Shown: positions 24,985 through 36,708 of the stretch, piece after piece | Layout of the letters: the number at the start of each line of letters is the position of its first letter | Position numbering within the stretch: the stretch's first letter is position 1 | Assembly: GCA_005881825.1 (NCBI GenBank) | Contig: VBEO01000053.1 | Span: 1 to 42,009, forward strand | Length of the DNA: 42,009 nt | From: Chloroflexota bacterium | GTDB lineage: Bacteria > Chloroflexota > Dormibacteria > Dormibacterales > Dormibacteraceae | Direction: 5' to 3' | Translations under genes and position numbers: made by a program | Notes under the pieces: generated by a model | Database searches by the model: none | Told to the model about the DNA's origin: nothing | Seen by the model: the letters and a program-made list of their open reading frames with translations, nothing else

Positions 24985-25474
24985 GCTCCGAGACTCCTCC
25001 CCGCGCGAAGCGTGGGGAGGTCCGGCGCGGAGCGCCGGGGAGGGGGTCGCTGGGTGCTACGAGGCCGCGGTGAGGCTCCTGGCATCCCGCGCCCACTCGG
25101 CGCGCGAGCTGCGCCTCAAGCTGCTGCGGCGCGGGCATCCCTCTGACGAGATAAACGCCGCCCTCGAGCGCCTGCGCGAGGGCGGCTACCTGGACGACGC
25201 GGCCTATGCTCGCGCCCTGATCGGTCGAAGGTCAGGCGGCCGCGGGGCGCGCGCCATCGCGTCCGAGCTGGCGGCCAAAGGCGTCGACCGGGAGGTGGCG
25301 CGCACCGCACTGGCCGAGCTGAGCACCGAAGACGAGCTGCAGGCGGCCCAGGCGCTGGCGGAACGCCTCTGCCGGGCCGGCCCGCTCGACACCGAACGCA
25401 TCGGAGCCCGGCTGCTGAGGCGCGGCTTCTCGGTCGAGGTCGCGCGTGCGGCGCTGCGAGGTCTCCGGCTTTAG
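24965..25474 (+). CDS. recX: Regulatory protein RecX with an N-terminal palindrome-derived extension
   Basis: RecX caps RecA filaments and limits recombination. The conserved part begins [26 protein letters not shown] and contains [14 protein letters not shown] and [15 protein letters not shown], three RecX three-helix repeats, 169 aa in all. The ATG at 24965 lies inside recA (20-nt overlap), and the first ~30 residues are translated from two GC-rich hairpins (24996-25038). No canonical start exists between them and the conserved region; the GTG at 25070 would cut into the first repeat. So a palindromic element appears to have been inserted and is read through in frame. Confidence 0.85.
   Translation: MKKRRSRLRDSSPREAWGGPARSAGEGVAGCYEAAVRLLASRAHSARELRLKLLRRGHPSDEINAALERLREGGYLDDAAYARALIGRRSGGRGARAIASELAAKGVDREVARTALAELSTEDELQAAQALAERLCRAGPLDTERIGARLLRRGFSVEVARAALRGLRL
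24996..25038. repeat. Tandem GC hairpins inside the 5' end of recX
   Basis: First hairpin: CCTCCCCGCGC-GAA-GCGTGGGGAGG at 24996-25020 (one G-T pair). Second: CCGGCGC-GGA-GCGCCGG at 25022-25038. The pair resembles mobile palindromic units seen in high-GC soil bacteria and sits across the recA/recX junction inside coding sequence. Confidence 0.7.
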
Positions 25475-25487
25475 ACTTGGGCGTTAC

Positions 25488-25509
25488 GCGCCCGGGTCGG
25501 CCCGGGTGC
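25488..25509. terminator. Hairpin downstream of recX
   Basis: A 9-bp stem, GCGCCCGGG / CCCGGGTGC (one G-T), with a TCGG loop, 14 nt after the recX stop. No T-tract follows. The rest of the 121-bp gap to rny holds only its ribosome site (GAGGTGA at 25580-25586) and a weak TTGAAA (25564-25569). Confidence 0.4.
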
Positions 25510-25595
25510 TTCGAGATCCCAAGGATTGAACGCCGGGGACCATTAGCGTCCGCGGCAGCACCTTGAAAACCGAATACGCGAGGTGAACCAAGCAC

Positions 25596-27140
25596 ATGCC
25601 TACCTACCTGATCGTGATTTTGGTAGCGGTGGTGACAGCGGTCCTCGCCGGTGGCATCGGTTACCTGCTCGCGACCTCGACGGTCGGCAAGCAGCAGCGC
25701 CTGGAGCTGGGCGAGCTCGAGGCCAAACACCAGCAGCGGTTGCTCGACGTCGAGGCCGCTGCCAAGGAAAAGCTGCTGGAGGCCAAGGAAGAGGCGGTCC
25801 GCATCCGCACCACGGCCGAGCAGGAGGCGCGTGAAACCAGGGCTCAGGCCCAGCAGGAGAAAACGCGCCTGCTTCAAAAGGAAGAGAACCTCGAGAAGCG
25901 AGCCGAGGACCTTACCCGCCGGGAGGAAGGCTTCTCAGCGCGCGAGCGCAGCCTGGAAGAGATCCGGGCCCAGCTCGAAGACGCGCTGGGCGCCCAGCTC
26001 CGCGAGCTGGAGCGCGTGGCTCAGATGACGCGCCAGGAAGCGCAGGGCGTTCTCATGACCCAGGTCGAGCAAGACCTCCGCAACGAGGTCGCGCGCAAGG
26101 TTCGGGAATCAGAGCTGGCGGCTCGCGACGAAAGCGAGCGCCGGGCCCGCGCCATCGTGACCGAGGTGATCCAGAGGATCGCCGCCGACCAGACAGCCGA
26201 GACCTCGGTCTCGGTTTTGCCGCTGCCGAACGAGGAGATCAAGGGCCGGATCATCGGCCGCGAAGGACGCAACATCCGCGCGCTCCAGCAGGCCACCGGA
26301 ATCGATCTCATCATCGACGACACGCCCGAGGCCGTGATCATCAGCGGCTTCGATCCGGTCCGCCGAGAGGTGGCCCGAACCGCCCTCAACAAGCTCATCG
26401 TCGACGGCCGGATCCATCCGGCCCGCATCGAGGAGGTTGTGGGCAAGGCCCGCCAGGAGGTCCTGCAGCGGGTCAAAGAGGAGGGGGAGGCGGCGGTCCT
26501 GGAAGTCGGCTTCCAGGGGCTGCATCCCGAGGTGGTCCGCCACCTTGGCATTCTCCGCTTCCGCACCAGCTACGGCCAGCAAGTCCTCAACCACTCGAAA
26601 GAGGTCGCCTACCTGGCCGGCATGATGGCCTCCGAGATCGGCGCCGACGTCCGCATGTCCAAGATGAGCGGGCTTCTGCACGACATCGGCAAGGCCATCG
26701 ACCACGAAGTCGAGGGTTCGCACGCGGTGATCGGGGCCGAGCTCCTGCAGCGGCACGGGGTTCCGGCGCCGGTTGTGCACGCGGTGCGCGCCCACCACTA
26801 CGACGAGGAGCCTCATACCATCGAGGCCTTCCTCCTGATCGCCGCCGACGCCATCTCGGCCGCCCGTCCGGGTGCCCGCCGGGAGACGCTGGAGGCCTAC
26901 ATCAAGCGGCTGGAGAAGCTGGAGGAGATCGCCAACTCCTTCCAGGGAGTCCAGCAGTCCTACGCCATCCAGGCCGGACGCGAGGTCCGGATCCTGGTCC
27001 GGCCCGAGCAGATCGACGATTCGTCGGCCCAGCTCATGGCCCGGGACATCGCCAAGCGGATCGAGAGCGAGATGAGCTACCCGGGTCAGATCCGGGTCAC
27101 GGTCGTCCGCGAAACCCGCGCCGTCGAGTACGCCAAATAA
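25596..27140 (+). CDS. rny: Ribonuclease Y
   Basis: Membrane-bound endoribonuclease that initiates mRNA decay. The 514-aa protein has an N-terminal membrane helix (residues ~4-26) and a long coiled coil to ~200 ([19 protein letters not shown]...). A KH domain follows ([18 protein letters not shown]), then the HD domain with [14 protein letters not shown] metal ligands and [12 protein letters not shown]. The ATG at 25596 has a GAGGTGA site upstream. It ends before a strong terminator, and ymdB follows, the usual Rny neighbour. Complete. Confidence 0.96.
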   Translation: MPTYLIVILVAVVTAVLAGGIGYLLATSTVGKQQRLELGELEAKHQQRLLDVEAAAKEKLLEAKEEAVRIRTTAEQEARETRAQAQQEKTRLLQKEENLEKRAEDLTRREEGFSARERSLEEIRAQLEDALGAQLRELERVAQMTRQEAQGVLMTQVEQDLRNEVARKVRESELAARDESERRARAIVTEVIQRIAADQTAETSVSVLPLPNEEIKGRIIGREGRNIRALQQATGIDLIIDDTPEAVIISGFDPVRREVARTALNKLIVDGRIHPARIEEVVGKARQEVLQRVKEEGEAAVLEVGFQGLHPEVVRHLGILRFRTSYGQQVLNHSKEVAYLAGMMASEIGADVRMSKMSGLLHDIGKAIDHEVEGSHAVIGAELLQRHGVPAPVVHAVRAHHYDEEPHTIEAFLLIAADAISAARPGARRETLEAYIKRLEKLEEIANSFQGVQQSYAIQAGREVRILVRPEQIDDSSAQLMARDIAKRIESEMSYPGQIRVTVVRETRAVEYAK

Positions 27141-27152
27141 CCGCGACGTAGA

Positions 27153-27205
27153 GGAGGGGCTTGCCCCTCCCGAAGGGAGACCCCACTGAGGGGTCTCCCT
27201 TTTTT
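27153..27205 (+). terminator. Rho-independent terminator after rny
   Basis: A first hairpin GGAGGGGC-TT-GCCCCTCC (27153-27170) is followed by AAGGGAGACCCC-ACTGA-GGGGTCTCCCTT (27173-27201) and a six-T run (27200-27205). This is the only textbook intrinsic terminator in the window and closes the rny transcript. Confidence 0.93.
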
Positions 27206-27225
27206 GTTCTGTAGGCTTCCGCGAA

Positions 27226-28017
27226 GTGCCAGAGGGTGACTTCCGGATCTTGTTCGTCGCCGACGTCGTCGGCCGGCCCGGCCGAGAGGCCTTCCGGGCC
27301 CTGCTGCCGGACCTGAAGGCTGAGCTCAAACCGCATCTCACCGTGGTCAACGGCGAGAACGCGGCCGGCGGCTTCGGGATCACGGCCAAGATCTGCGAGG
27401 AGCTGCTGCGGGCCGGTGCCGACCTGGTGACCACCGGCAACCACGTCTGGGACCAGAAGCAGTTCGTCCAGGAGCTCCCCGAGCTGCGCCACGTGCTGCG
27501 CCCTCACAACTTTCCGCCCGGGGCGCCAGGCACCGGGGTGACGGTGGTCGAGGCCGACGGGGAGCAGGTGCTGGTCGTGAACCTCATGGGCCGCCTCTAC
27601 CTGCAGGACATCGACGACCCCTTCCGCGCTGCGGACGCCGTGCTGGCGGCCCACCCCGAGGTGCGAATCAGCCTCTGCGACATGCACGCGGAGGCGACCA
27701 GCGAGAAGGTGGCCATGGGCTGGTACCTGGACGGCCGCGTGAGCGCGGTGGTGGGCACCCACACCCACGTCCCCACCGCCGACGCTCGAGTGCTGCCCGG
27801 CGGCACCGCCTATGTCACCGATGTCGGCATGGTCGGGCCCCGCGACGGCGTGATCGGCGTCGACAAGGAGGCGGTTCTGAAGCGCTTTCTGACCGGAATC
27901 CCGCACCGCTTCGAAGTCGCGCAAGGACCGGTGACATTCAACTCAGTCGCGATTAGCATTGATAGACTCACCGGCCGGGCCAATTCGATTTCACGCAACG
28001 ATCGAGTACACAGTTGA
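27226..28017 (+). CDS. ymdB: YmdB-family metallophosphoesterase
   Basis: Calcineurin-like phosphoesterase (TIGR00282 type) with 2',3'-cyclic nucleotide phosphodiesterase activity in Bacillus. The 263-aa product shows LFVADVVGRPGREA, VNGENAAGGFGIT, TTGNHVWDQ, DMHAEATSEK and GTHTHVPTADARVLPGGTAYVTDVGM, the dinuclear metal site. The GTG start at 27226 lies directly after the rny terminator. It precedes spoVS, as in sporulating Firmicutes. Complete. Confidence 0.93.
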   Translation: MPEGDFRILFVADVVGRPGREAFRALLPDLKAELKPHLTVVNGENAAGGFGITAKICEELLRAGADLVTTGNHVWDQKQFVQELPELRHVLRPHNFPPGAPGTGVTVVEADGEQVLVVNLMGRLYLQDIDDPFRAADAVLAAHPEVRISLCDMHAEATSEKVAMGWYLDGRVSAVVGTHTHVPTADARVLPGGTAYVTDVGMVGPRDGVIGVDKEAVLKRFLTGIPHRFEVAQGPVTFNSVAISIDRLTGRANSISRNDRVHS

Positions 28018-28034
28018 TGACGGGGGTTCCAGTA

Positions 28035-28319
28035 ATGACGGGGGAGGGGCGCCAACCGGTAGAGGTGCTCAAGGTGTCGGCGACCTCGAAGCCGGTCGCG
28101 GTGGCGGGCGCCATCGCGGGCGTGATCCGCTCCCAGCAGCGAGTTGAGGTCCAGGCCATCGGCGCCGGCGCCATCAACCAGGCCGTCAAGGCGATCGCCA
28201 TCTCCCGCGGCTATGTGGCGCCAGGCGGGTTGGAGCTGATCTGCATTCCCTCCTTCATCGACATCTCGATCGACGGCGAGGAGCGCACGGGTATAAGACT
28301 CCTGGTGGAGGTGCGCTGA
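28035..28319 (+). CDS. spoVS: Stage V sporulation protein S (SpoVS)-like
   Basis: A 94-aa Alba-like fold protein: VEVLKVSATSKPVAVAGAIAGVIR, VEVQAIGAGAINQAVKAIAISRGY, IPSFIDISIDGEERTGIRL. In Bacillus SpoVS affects coat assembly and septation, but homologues are common in non-sporulating terrabacteria, so this is no proof of sporulation. The start could be the ATG at 28017 (overlapping the ymdB stop) or the ATG at 28035 with GGGGG upstream. The latter is nearer the usual ~86 aa length. The stop overlaps the proposed miaB CTG. Confidence 0.92.
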   Translation: MTGEGRQPVEVLKVSATSKPVAVAGAIAGVIRSQQRVEVQAIGAGAINQAVKAIAISRGYVAPGGLELICIPSFIDISIDGEERTGIRLLVEVR

Positions 28320-29581
28320 CCAGGTCTTTCCACGTCTGGACCATCGGGTGCCAGATGAACGTCGCCGACTCCGAGTCCCTGTCTCGCCGCCTTCTCGCCG
28401 CGGGTTATGTCGAGGAGCCCGAGTTGGAGCGGGCCGACGTGGCCATCCTCAACACCTGCGTTGTCCGCCAAGCCTCAGAGGACAAGGTCTACTCCAAGCT
28501 CCATGAGCTGCGGGCCTGGAAGACGCCCGACCGGACGCTGGCCCTGACCGGCTGCCTGGTGCGCAAGGAGGGCGAGACTCTGCGGCGGCGCTTCCCGCAG
28601 CTGGACCGGGTGGTGCCGATCGGGGAGTACGACGAGTTCGTCGCCGACCTCGGCGCCCGCTACGACCTTTCGTTGGGGGAGCCCATGCCGGTCGCCGGCC
28701 GCACCGGCGTCAGCCACTTCATCAATGTGATCGAAGGCTGCGATCACAACTGCACCTTCTGCATCGTGCCCAAGGTCCGCGGTCGCGAACGCCACAAGCC
28801 GCTCACGGCCGTTCTCGAAGAGTGCCGCACCGCGGTCGCCGAGGGTGCGCGCGAGGTCGTGCTGCTGGGCCAGAACGTCGACGACTACCGCGACCCGGAG
28901 GGCGGTGGCGGCCTGGCGGCGTTGGTTTCCCAGGTCGAGCAGATACCCGGCCTTAAGCGCCTGCGCTTCCTCACCTCGCACCCGCAGGATCTCGAGCCCG
29001 AGCTGCTGGAGGTGATGGCGCGCAGCCGCGTCATCGCCCACGAGCTGCAGCTGCCCATCCAGTCGGGCGACGACCAGATTTTGAAACGCATGGCGCGCGG
29101 GTACCAGGTGCGTCACTACCGCGCTCTCGTCCAGCGCGCCCGCGAGCTGATGCCGGACGTGGGCCTCTACACCGATGTGATCGTGGGCTTCCCGGGCGAG
29201 ACACGCGAGCGGTTCGAGAGCACGCGGCGCGTCATGGAGGAGCTGGAGTTCGACGTCGTGCACCTGGCCATGTACTCCCCGCGGCCGGCGACCTATGCGG
29301 CCGAGAAGATGATCGATGACGTTCCCGCCGACGAGAAGCGCCGGCGCATCAACGAGCTTCTGCAGCTGCAGCGCGGCATCGCCGCCCGCCGCGCCACCCG
29401 GTGGGTCGGCAGGGCCGTGCAGGTGCTGGTCGAAGGCGCCGACGAGCTCGGCCGGCCCTATGGCCGCAACCGGCAGGGCAAGCGCGTCATCGTGCTGCGT
29501 CAACGCCTGGAGCCAGGCGCGTTGGTGGACGTCGTCGTGAAGGAGGCTTCCGCCGGTCAGCTGACCGGAGTGGCGGCTTGA
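28316..29581 (+). CDS. miaB: tRNA-2-methylthio-N6-dimethylallyladenosine synthase MiaB, CTG start proposed
   Basis: Radical-SAM methylthiotransferase acting on i6A37 of tRNA. Seen: the N-terminal cluster motif TIGCQMNVADSE, NTCVVRQASED and TGCLVRKEG cysteines, the radical SAM triad EGCDHNCTFCIVP, and a C-terminal TRAM domain. The first conserved cysteine lies upstream of the first ATG (28355), and no ATG, GTG or TTG occurs in frame before it. The best start is CTG at 28316, overlapping the spoVS TGA (CTGA) with GGAGG at 28307-28311. That gives 421 aa beginning LTRSFHVWTIGC. It pairs functionally with miaA downstream. Confidence 0.93.
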   Translation: MTRSFHVWTIGCQMNVADSESLSRRLLAAGYVEEPELERADVAILNTCVVRQASEDKVYSKLHELRAWKTPDRTLALTGCLVRKEGETLRRRFPQLDRVVPIGEYDEFVADLGARYDLSLGEPMPVAGRTGVSHFINVIEGCDHNCTFCIVPKVRGRERHKPLTAVLEECRTAVAEGAREVVLLGQNVDDYRDPEGGGGLAALVSQVEQIPGLKRLRFLTSHPQDLEPELLEVMARSRVIAHELQLPIQSGDDQILKRMARGYQVRHYRALVQRARELMPDVGLYTDVIVGFPGETRERFESTRRVMEELEFDVVHLAMYSPRPATYAAEKMIDDVPADEKRRRINELLQLQRGIAARRATRWVGRAVQVLVEGADELGRPYGRNRQGKRVIVLRQRLEPGALVDVVVKEASAGQLTGVAA

Positions 29582-31898
29582 CCGACACGCCCGCGCTGCG
29601 CCAGTACCGCGAAGCGAAGGCGGCGCACCCCGATTCGATCCTTCTTTTCCGAATGGGCGACTTCTACGAGATCTTCTTCGAGGACGCCCAGGCGGCGGCA
29701 CCGATCATGGGCGTCACCCTGACCTCACGGCCGATGGGCAAGACCGGTCGCGCGCCCATGTGCGGTGTGCCCCACCACTCCTGGCAGGGATACGTGGGCA
29801 AGCTCCTGCGCGGCGGCCGCTCGGTGGTGATCTGCGAGCAGATGGAGGCGCCCTCCGGCAAGGGCGTGATCAAGCGCGAGGTCACCCGCGTCCTCACCCC
29901 CGGCACGGTGGTCGAGGACGCCTACCTGGAGCCATCGGCCCCGAACTTCCTGGTCGCCGCCTGGACCCGCGGTGCGGAGGCGGGGATCGCAGCCTGCGAC
30001 ATCTCGACCTGCGAGCTGCAGCTCTGCCAGCTGCCCGCCGAGCGGCTGGCGGCCGAGCTCGACCGCCTGCATCCCGCCGAGCTGCTGGCGCCGCCGGCGG
30101 TCGAGGCCTACAGGTTCGACCCGGCGCGCGGTCGCGAGCGCCTGAAGGAGATGCTCGGCATCCCCTTCGAGGCCGCCATCGGGGCCGAGGACGCGCCCCT
30201 GGCGGTCGGCGCGGCAGGCGTCGTGCTCGACTACCTGCGGTCGAACCAGGTGAAGGTCCAGCCGGGCCTCTTCCGTGTCAGGACCTACTCGCCCGACGCG
30301 ACGATGGCGCTCGACCCGGCGACGGTCCACAACCTCGAGCTGCCCGCCCTCTACCAGCTTCTCAATGCGTTACGAGAGGTGGGAGACCTCGAGCGGCTGG
30401 TCGGCCGCGCCGGCCAGGGCATCTCCTCGCCTCGCGAACTGGTCGCCCTCCGCCAATCGCTGGAGGCGCTGCCGGCCGTCAGCGAGGTCTTGCTCGAGGC
30501 AGGTGCGCTGGCTCTGCGGACACTGGCGGTGAGGGTGCAAGCCGCCCCTGATCTGGCCGGGCTGCTCGCGCGGGCCCTGGTCGACGACCCACCCGCCACC
30601 GCCCGGGAACCCGGCGCTGTGCGGGCTGGCTACGACGCGGCGCTGGACGGCATCCGCGACGCTTCCCGCACCGCCCGCGAGTACATCGCCGCCCTGGAGT
30701 CCAGCGAGCGGGAGCGCACCGGCATCCGGGGTCTGCGGGTCGGCTACAACCGCGTCTTCGGCTACTACATCGAGGTCAGCCACGCCCAGGCAGGAGCGGT
30801 GCCGGCCGACTACGTGCGCAAGCAGACGCTGACGGGCGCAGAGCGCTACATCACGCCCGAGATGAAGGAGCAGGAAGCTGTCGTGCTCAATGCCCAGCAC
30901 GACGCTCTGGCCCGCGAGCAGGAGGTGCTCCGCGATCTCTGCGACCAGGTGGCAGCCTCGGCCGAGCCACTGCTGAGCACGGCCGAAGCGCTGGGCGACC
31001 TGGACGCGCTGGCGGCCCTGGCCGAGACCGCCTCCGCACTGGGCTGGGTGCGCCCGGAGGTCAGCGCCGGCCTCGAGCTGCGCATCAACGGGGGCCGCCA
31101 TGCGGTGGTCGAAGCCGCCCTTCCCGCCGGCAGCTTCGTGGCCAACGACGTCGAGCTCGACCCCAACGGCCAGCAGGTGGTCGTGCTGACCGGGCCCAAT
31201 ATGGCCGGCAAGTCCACTTACCTGCGCCAGGTGGCGCTGATCGTCCTGCTCGCGCAGTGCGGTTCATTCGTGCCCGCCGACCGGGCGCGGATCGGGCTTG
31301 CCGACCGGGTCTTCACCCGGGTGGGCGCCCACGACGACCTGAGCTCGGGCATGTCGACGTTCATGGTCGAGATGACCGAGGCGGCCAACATCCTCAACCA
31401 CGCCGGCCGGTCCTCGCTGGTGATCCTCGACGAGGTAGGGAGGGGGACCTCGACCTACGACGGGATCTCGATCGCGCAGGCCCTGGTCGAACACATCCAC
31501 GACCGCGTCGGCTGCCGCACCCTGTTCGCCACCCACTACCACGAGCTCACCGCCCTGGCCGACCACCTGCCGCGGGTGTGCAACCAGCGCGTCGAGGTGG
31601 TGGAGGAGGGCGACCGGGTGCGCTTCCTGCACCGGGTGGTGCCCGGCGGCGCCGACCGCTCCTACGGCATCCACGTGGCCGCGCTGGCCGGGCTGCCGCC
31701 TTCGGTGATCGCGCGCGCCCGCCAGGTGCTGGGCGAGCTGGAGCGCCACCGGCCGCTGGAGCCGCCGGCCCAGCAGCTGGGGCTGCCGTTGGAAGCGGCC
31801 CCGGACCCGGTCGCGGCCGCGCTGGGGGAGCTCGACCTCGACCAGCTCACCCCCATCGAAGCCCTCCAGAAGCTGTACGAGATGCGCTCACGCCTGAC

Positions 31899-31902
<4 letters not shown>
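29578..31902 (+). CDS. mutS: DNA mismatch repair protein MutS, missing an internal block
   Basis: Recognises mismatches and recruits MutL. From the TTG at 29578 (overlapping the miaB TGA, GGAG upstream) 774 aa are encoded. The mismatch-binding domain has FRMGDFYEIF, followed by the connector, clamp, and ATPase with Walker A GPNMAGKST, LDEVGRGTSTYDG and FATHYHEL. Near 30340 the sequence passes from DPATVHNLEL directly to PALYQLLNALREVGDLERL. Homologues have about 55 residues there (the T-x-MG-x-R-x-L-x-RWL lever segment). The deletion is in frame, so the ORF is open but the product should misfold or lack part of the lever. Confidence 0.88.
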
Positions 31903-33407
<1,505 letters not shown>

Positions 33408-33411
<4 letters not shown>

Positions 33412-34277
33412 GACCGGTCCTGGTCATCGTCGGTCCGACCGGCATCGGCAAGACCCGCACCGCCTTCGAGGTGGCGCGCCGGCTGGGCGGCGACATCCTC
33501 GTCGCCGATTCCCGGCAGGCCTACCAGCGCCTGCACATCGCGACCAATCATCCGCCGGACGAGTACCGCGCACAGCTGCGCTACCGGGGGATCGAGTTCG
33601 CCGACCCGGTGAGCCAGGTCGCCAGCGTCTTCGACTTCCTCCGGGAAGCGGGGTCAGACGCTCCTGCGGTGGTCGAAGGCGGGAGCATGCTCTGGGTCGA
33701 TGCCCTCACCGAGGGCTTCGACCTGGCCGGCGTGCCTCCCGACCCCGCGCGGCGGGCCGAGCTCCAGGGCCTATCCACGGGGGAACTGGCGGCGGAGGTG
33801 CGGCGGCTCGACCCGCACGCCAGGGTCGACTTCAACAACCCGGTGCGCCTGGTCCGGGCCGTCGAGATCCTGGAGGCGGCCGGGCCGCCGCTGCACGCGG
33901 CGCGCCGGCGGCTGCCTCCGCGCTGGCCGTTTCGGCGTCTCGGCCTGGAGGCGCCGCCCGAGGTGATCGAGCGCCGCCTGCGCGTCCGGTGCCGGGAGCA
34001 GGTCGAGCGGGGCCTGCTGGCGGAGACCCAGGCCGCCCTGGACGCGGGCGTTCCGCGCGCGCACCCGGTCCTCACCGGTATTGGCTACGCCGAGGCGCTG
34101 GACTTCCTGGAGGGCCGGATCAGCGAGTCCGAGCTGCCGGAGCGGATGCTGATCTCCAACCGCCGCTATGGCCGGCGCCAGCTGGCCTGGTTCAAACGGC
34201 ACCCGGATACCACCTGGCTGCCGGCGGAGCCCGATCCGGTGCCCGCTATCCTGGGATTGCTGGAGACCGCCGTCTGA
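33408..34277 (+). CDS. miaA: tRNA dimethylallyltransferase MiaA, CTG start proposed
   Basis: Transfers a dimethylallyl group to A37 of tRNA. The P-loop VGPTGIGKT and the DSRQAYQRLHIATNHP substrate motif are clear, with VEGGSMLWVDALTEGF and RLVRAVEILEAAGPP later. The middle (YRGIEFADPVSQVASVFDF) is more divergent than in typical MiaA. No ATG, GTG or TTG occurs in frame before the P-loop, so the start must be non-canonical. The CTG at 33408 overlaps the mutL TGA (CTGA), has GGAGG 5 nt upstream, and gives LRPVLVIVGPTG, 289 aa. It provides the substrate for MiaB. Confidence 0.88.
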
Positions 34278-35554
34278 TCACCACCCAGCCCGTCAAGGAA
34301 CGGGCCTACCTGCTGGGCGTGCTCCTGCCTGGAACCCCCGCAGCCGCGCTGGACGAGCAGATGCGGGAGCTCGAGGAGCTCTCCCTCACCGCCGGCGCCG
34401 AGGTGGTCGCCTCCGAAGTCCAGCGCCGCGACGAGGTCGAGCCGGCGTTGTTCGTGGGCAAAGGCAAGGTCGAGGAGATCCGCGACCGCCGGGAGGAGCT
34501 GCGCTACGACCTGATCGTCTGCAACGAGGACTTGAGCCCGCGCCAGCAGCGCAACCTGGAGCGCGAGCTCAAGATCAAGGTCGTCGACCGGACCGAGCTG
34601 ATCCTGGACATCTTCGCCCAGCACGCCCGCACCCGGGAGGGTCGCCTGCAGGTCGAGTCGGCCCAGCTGCATCACCTGCTGCCTCGCCTGATCGGCGCTT
34701 ACGACTACCACCGCCAGGGCGGCGGCATCGGGACCCGTGGCGGCCCTGGTGAGCAGCAGATCGAGGTCGAGCGCCGCCGCATCCGCAAGCGTCTGAAGGA
34801 CCTGGAGCGGGAGCTCGAGGACGTGCGCCGCCAGCGCCAGCAGCAGCGCGCGGCTCGCCGCGGCTCCGAGCTGGTGACCGTCGCCATCGTCGGCTACACC
34901 AACGCCGGCAAGTCCACGCTGCTCAACACCCTGACTCGGGCAGGCGTCAGGGCCGAGAACAAACTCTTCGCCACTCTGGATCCGACCACTCGCCGCCTGC
35001 GCCTGGAGAGCGGCCGCGAGCTGCTCCTGACCGACACCGTCGGCTTCATCCAGAAGCTGCCGACCGACCTGGTCGCCTCATTCCGGGCCACGCTCGAGGA
35101 GGTGACCCACGCCGACATCGTGCTCCACGTGCTCGACGCCAGCGCACCCGCGGCGGTCGAGCACGCCGCCACCGTCGACGAGGTGCTGGGGGAGCTGGGC
35201 GCCGCCGACAAGCCCCGCGTGGTAGCTGTCAACAAGGTGGACCTCCTGGGACCTGCCGGCCGGCGCCGGATCCTGGGCGAGATCGGCAGCCGCTATGAGC
35301 GCGCGGTGGCCATCTCGGCTCTCAACGGAACCGGGCTGGACGAGCTGCTGGGCGCGCTGGAGACGGTGGCTGAGCAGGATATGGTCCGCCTCAAGATGCT
35401 GGTCCCCTACGGCCGCGAGCAGGTGCTTTACGAGCTGCGTCAGCTGGGCGGCCTGGAGGGCTCCGAGTTCACGGAACGGGGGACCGTGGCCTGGGGCCGC
35501 GCACCTCGCGCTTCGCTACACCGCTTCCAGCCCTTCCTGCTGGAGCCCGCCTGA
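34274..35554 (+). CDS. hflX: GTPase HflX, CTG start proposed
   Basis: Ribosome-associated GTPase that rescues or splits stalled ribosomes. The 426-aa protein has the HflX N-domain ([41 protein letters not shown]), the [14 protein letters not shown] glycine-rich loop and a coiled region. The G domain has G1 [11 protein letters not shown]3 DTVGF and G4 NKVD. The family start (ERAYLLGV) requires a start near 34274. CTG there overlaps the miaA TGA (CTGA) with GGAG 8 nt upstream; ATC at 34277 is the only other near option. Complete. Confidence 0.9.
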   Translation: MITTQPVKERAYLLGVLLPGTPAAALDEQMRELEELSLTAGAEVVASEVQRRDEVEPALFVGKGKVEEIRDRREELRYDLIVCNEDLSPRQQRNLERELKIKVVDRTELILDIFAQHARTREGRLQVESAQLHHLLPRLIGAYDYHRQGGGIGTRGGPGEQQIEVERRRIRKRLKDLERELEDVRRQRQQQRAARRGSELVTVAIVGYTNAGKSTLLNTLTRAGVRAENKLFATLDPTTRRLRLESGRELLLTDTVGFIQKLPTDLVASFRATLEEVTHADIVLHVLDASAPAAVEHAATVDEVLGELGAADKPRVVAVNKVDLLGPAGRRRILGEIGSRYERAVAISALNGTGLDELLGALETVAEQDMVRLKMLVPYGREQVLYELRQLGGLEGSEFTERGTVAWGRAPRASLHRFQPFLLEPA

Positions 35555-36708
35555 TGCCGGTGCAGATCAACCCGGTGCTGACACGCTTGCGGCCGTATCC
35601 GTTCCTGAAGCTGAACGAAGCCAAGAAGGCGGCCCTGGCGCGGGGCCTGAAGCTGATCGACTTCAGCGTGGGCGACCCCCACGAGCGCACCGACCCCGCT
35701 ATCCGCGAGGCGCTCATCGAGAGCGTGGAGGAGCGGTCGCGGTACCCGATGTCCGAGGGCCTTCCCGAACACCGGGAGGCGATCGCGGGTTGGATCCGAT
35801 CCCGCTACGGGGTGACGCTCGACCCCCATCGCGAGGTGGTGCCCACCCTGGGCAGCAAGGAGGCCATCTTCAGCCTGGCCCAGGTCGCGATCGACCCGGC
35901 GTCCGATCGCAACCTGGTGGTGGTCACCGAGCCCGGCTACCCGATCCCCGAGCGGGGCGCCGAGATGGTGGGCGCGCGCGTGCTGCGACTGCCGCTGCTG
36001 GAGGCCAACGGGTTCCTCCCCGATCTCGACTCGGTGCCGGATGGGGAGTGGGACCGGATCGCCATCTTCTGGATCAACTACCCCAACAACCCGACCGCGG
36101 CGGTAGCCCCGCTTCCGCTCCTGAACGAGCTGGCGGAGCGGGCCAGTCGGCACGGCTTCCTGTTGGCCTCGGACGAGGCGTACAGCGAGATCTACTTCGG
36201 CGAGCCCACGGCTTCGGCGCTGCAGGTGCGCGACCGCTCGCAGGTGGCTGTCTTCAACACCCAGAGCAAGCGCTCCTCGATGACCGGCTACCGCGCCGGC
36301 TTTGCGGCCGGCCCGCCGGAGCTGATCGCCGCCTTGAAGCTGTACCGGCCGCTCAATGGCACCGCGGTTCCGGAGTTCATCCAGCGCGCCTCGATGGAGG
36401 CGTGGGGGAGGGAGGACCACGTGGAGGCGATGCGCGCGGTTTATGCCGAAAAGCGGGCGCTCTTCATGGACTTCTTCCGCCGCCAGGGCGTGCGCATCGC
36501 CGGCTCGGAGGCGACCTTCTACCTGTGGTGCCAGGTGCCGGACGCCGCCTCATCGGAGGCTTTTGCCAACCGCTTACTGGAGCAGGGGGTGGTGGTGGCG
36601 CCGGGGTCATTCTTTGGGGACGCCGGCGAGGGCTACTTCCGGCTGGCGCTGGTGCCCACGATCGAGGATTGCCGGCGCGCGATCGAGATCCTGGAGTCGG
36701 TCCTCTGA
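35554..36708 (+). CDS. dapC: Aminotransferase class I/II, probable N-succinyl-diaminopimelate aminotransferase
   Basis: A PLP enzyme of 384 aa. FSVGDPHERTDP, the GSKEAIF phosphate site, NYPNNPT, SDEAYSEIYF and the Schiff-base lysine in FNTQSKRSSMTGYRAGF match DapC/LL-DAP aminotransferases. Its coupling to dapD makes N-succinyl-LL-2-amino-6-oxopimelate transamination the likely reaction; an LL-DAP aminotransferase (DapL-like) is possible. The ATG at 35554 shares a base with the hflX stop (TGATG), and its own stop overlaps the proposed dapD CTG. Confidence 0.85.
   Translation: MPVQINPVLTRLRPYPFLKLNEAKKAALARGLKLIDFSVGDPHERTDPAIREALIESVEERSRYPMSEGLPEHREAIAGWIRSRYGVTLDPHREVVPTLGSKEAIFSLAQVAIDPASDRNLVVVTEPGYPIPERGAEMVGARVLRLPLLEANGFLPDLDSVPDGEWDRIAIFWINYPNNPTAAVAPLPLLNELAERASRHGFLLASDEAYSEIYFGEPTASALQVRDRSQVAVFNTQSKRSSMTGYRAGFAAGPPELIAALKLYRPLNGTAVPEFIQRASMEAWGREDHVEAMRAVYAEKRALFMDFFRRQGVRIAGSEATFYLWCQVPDAASSEAFANRLLEQGVVVAPGSFFGDAGEGYFRLALVPTIEDCRRAIEILESVL

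Noticed and set aside
28017-28319. spoVS as evidence for endospore formation
   Set aside because: SpoVS homologues are widespread in non-sporulating bacteria, and no other sporulation gene was seen here.
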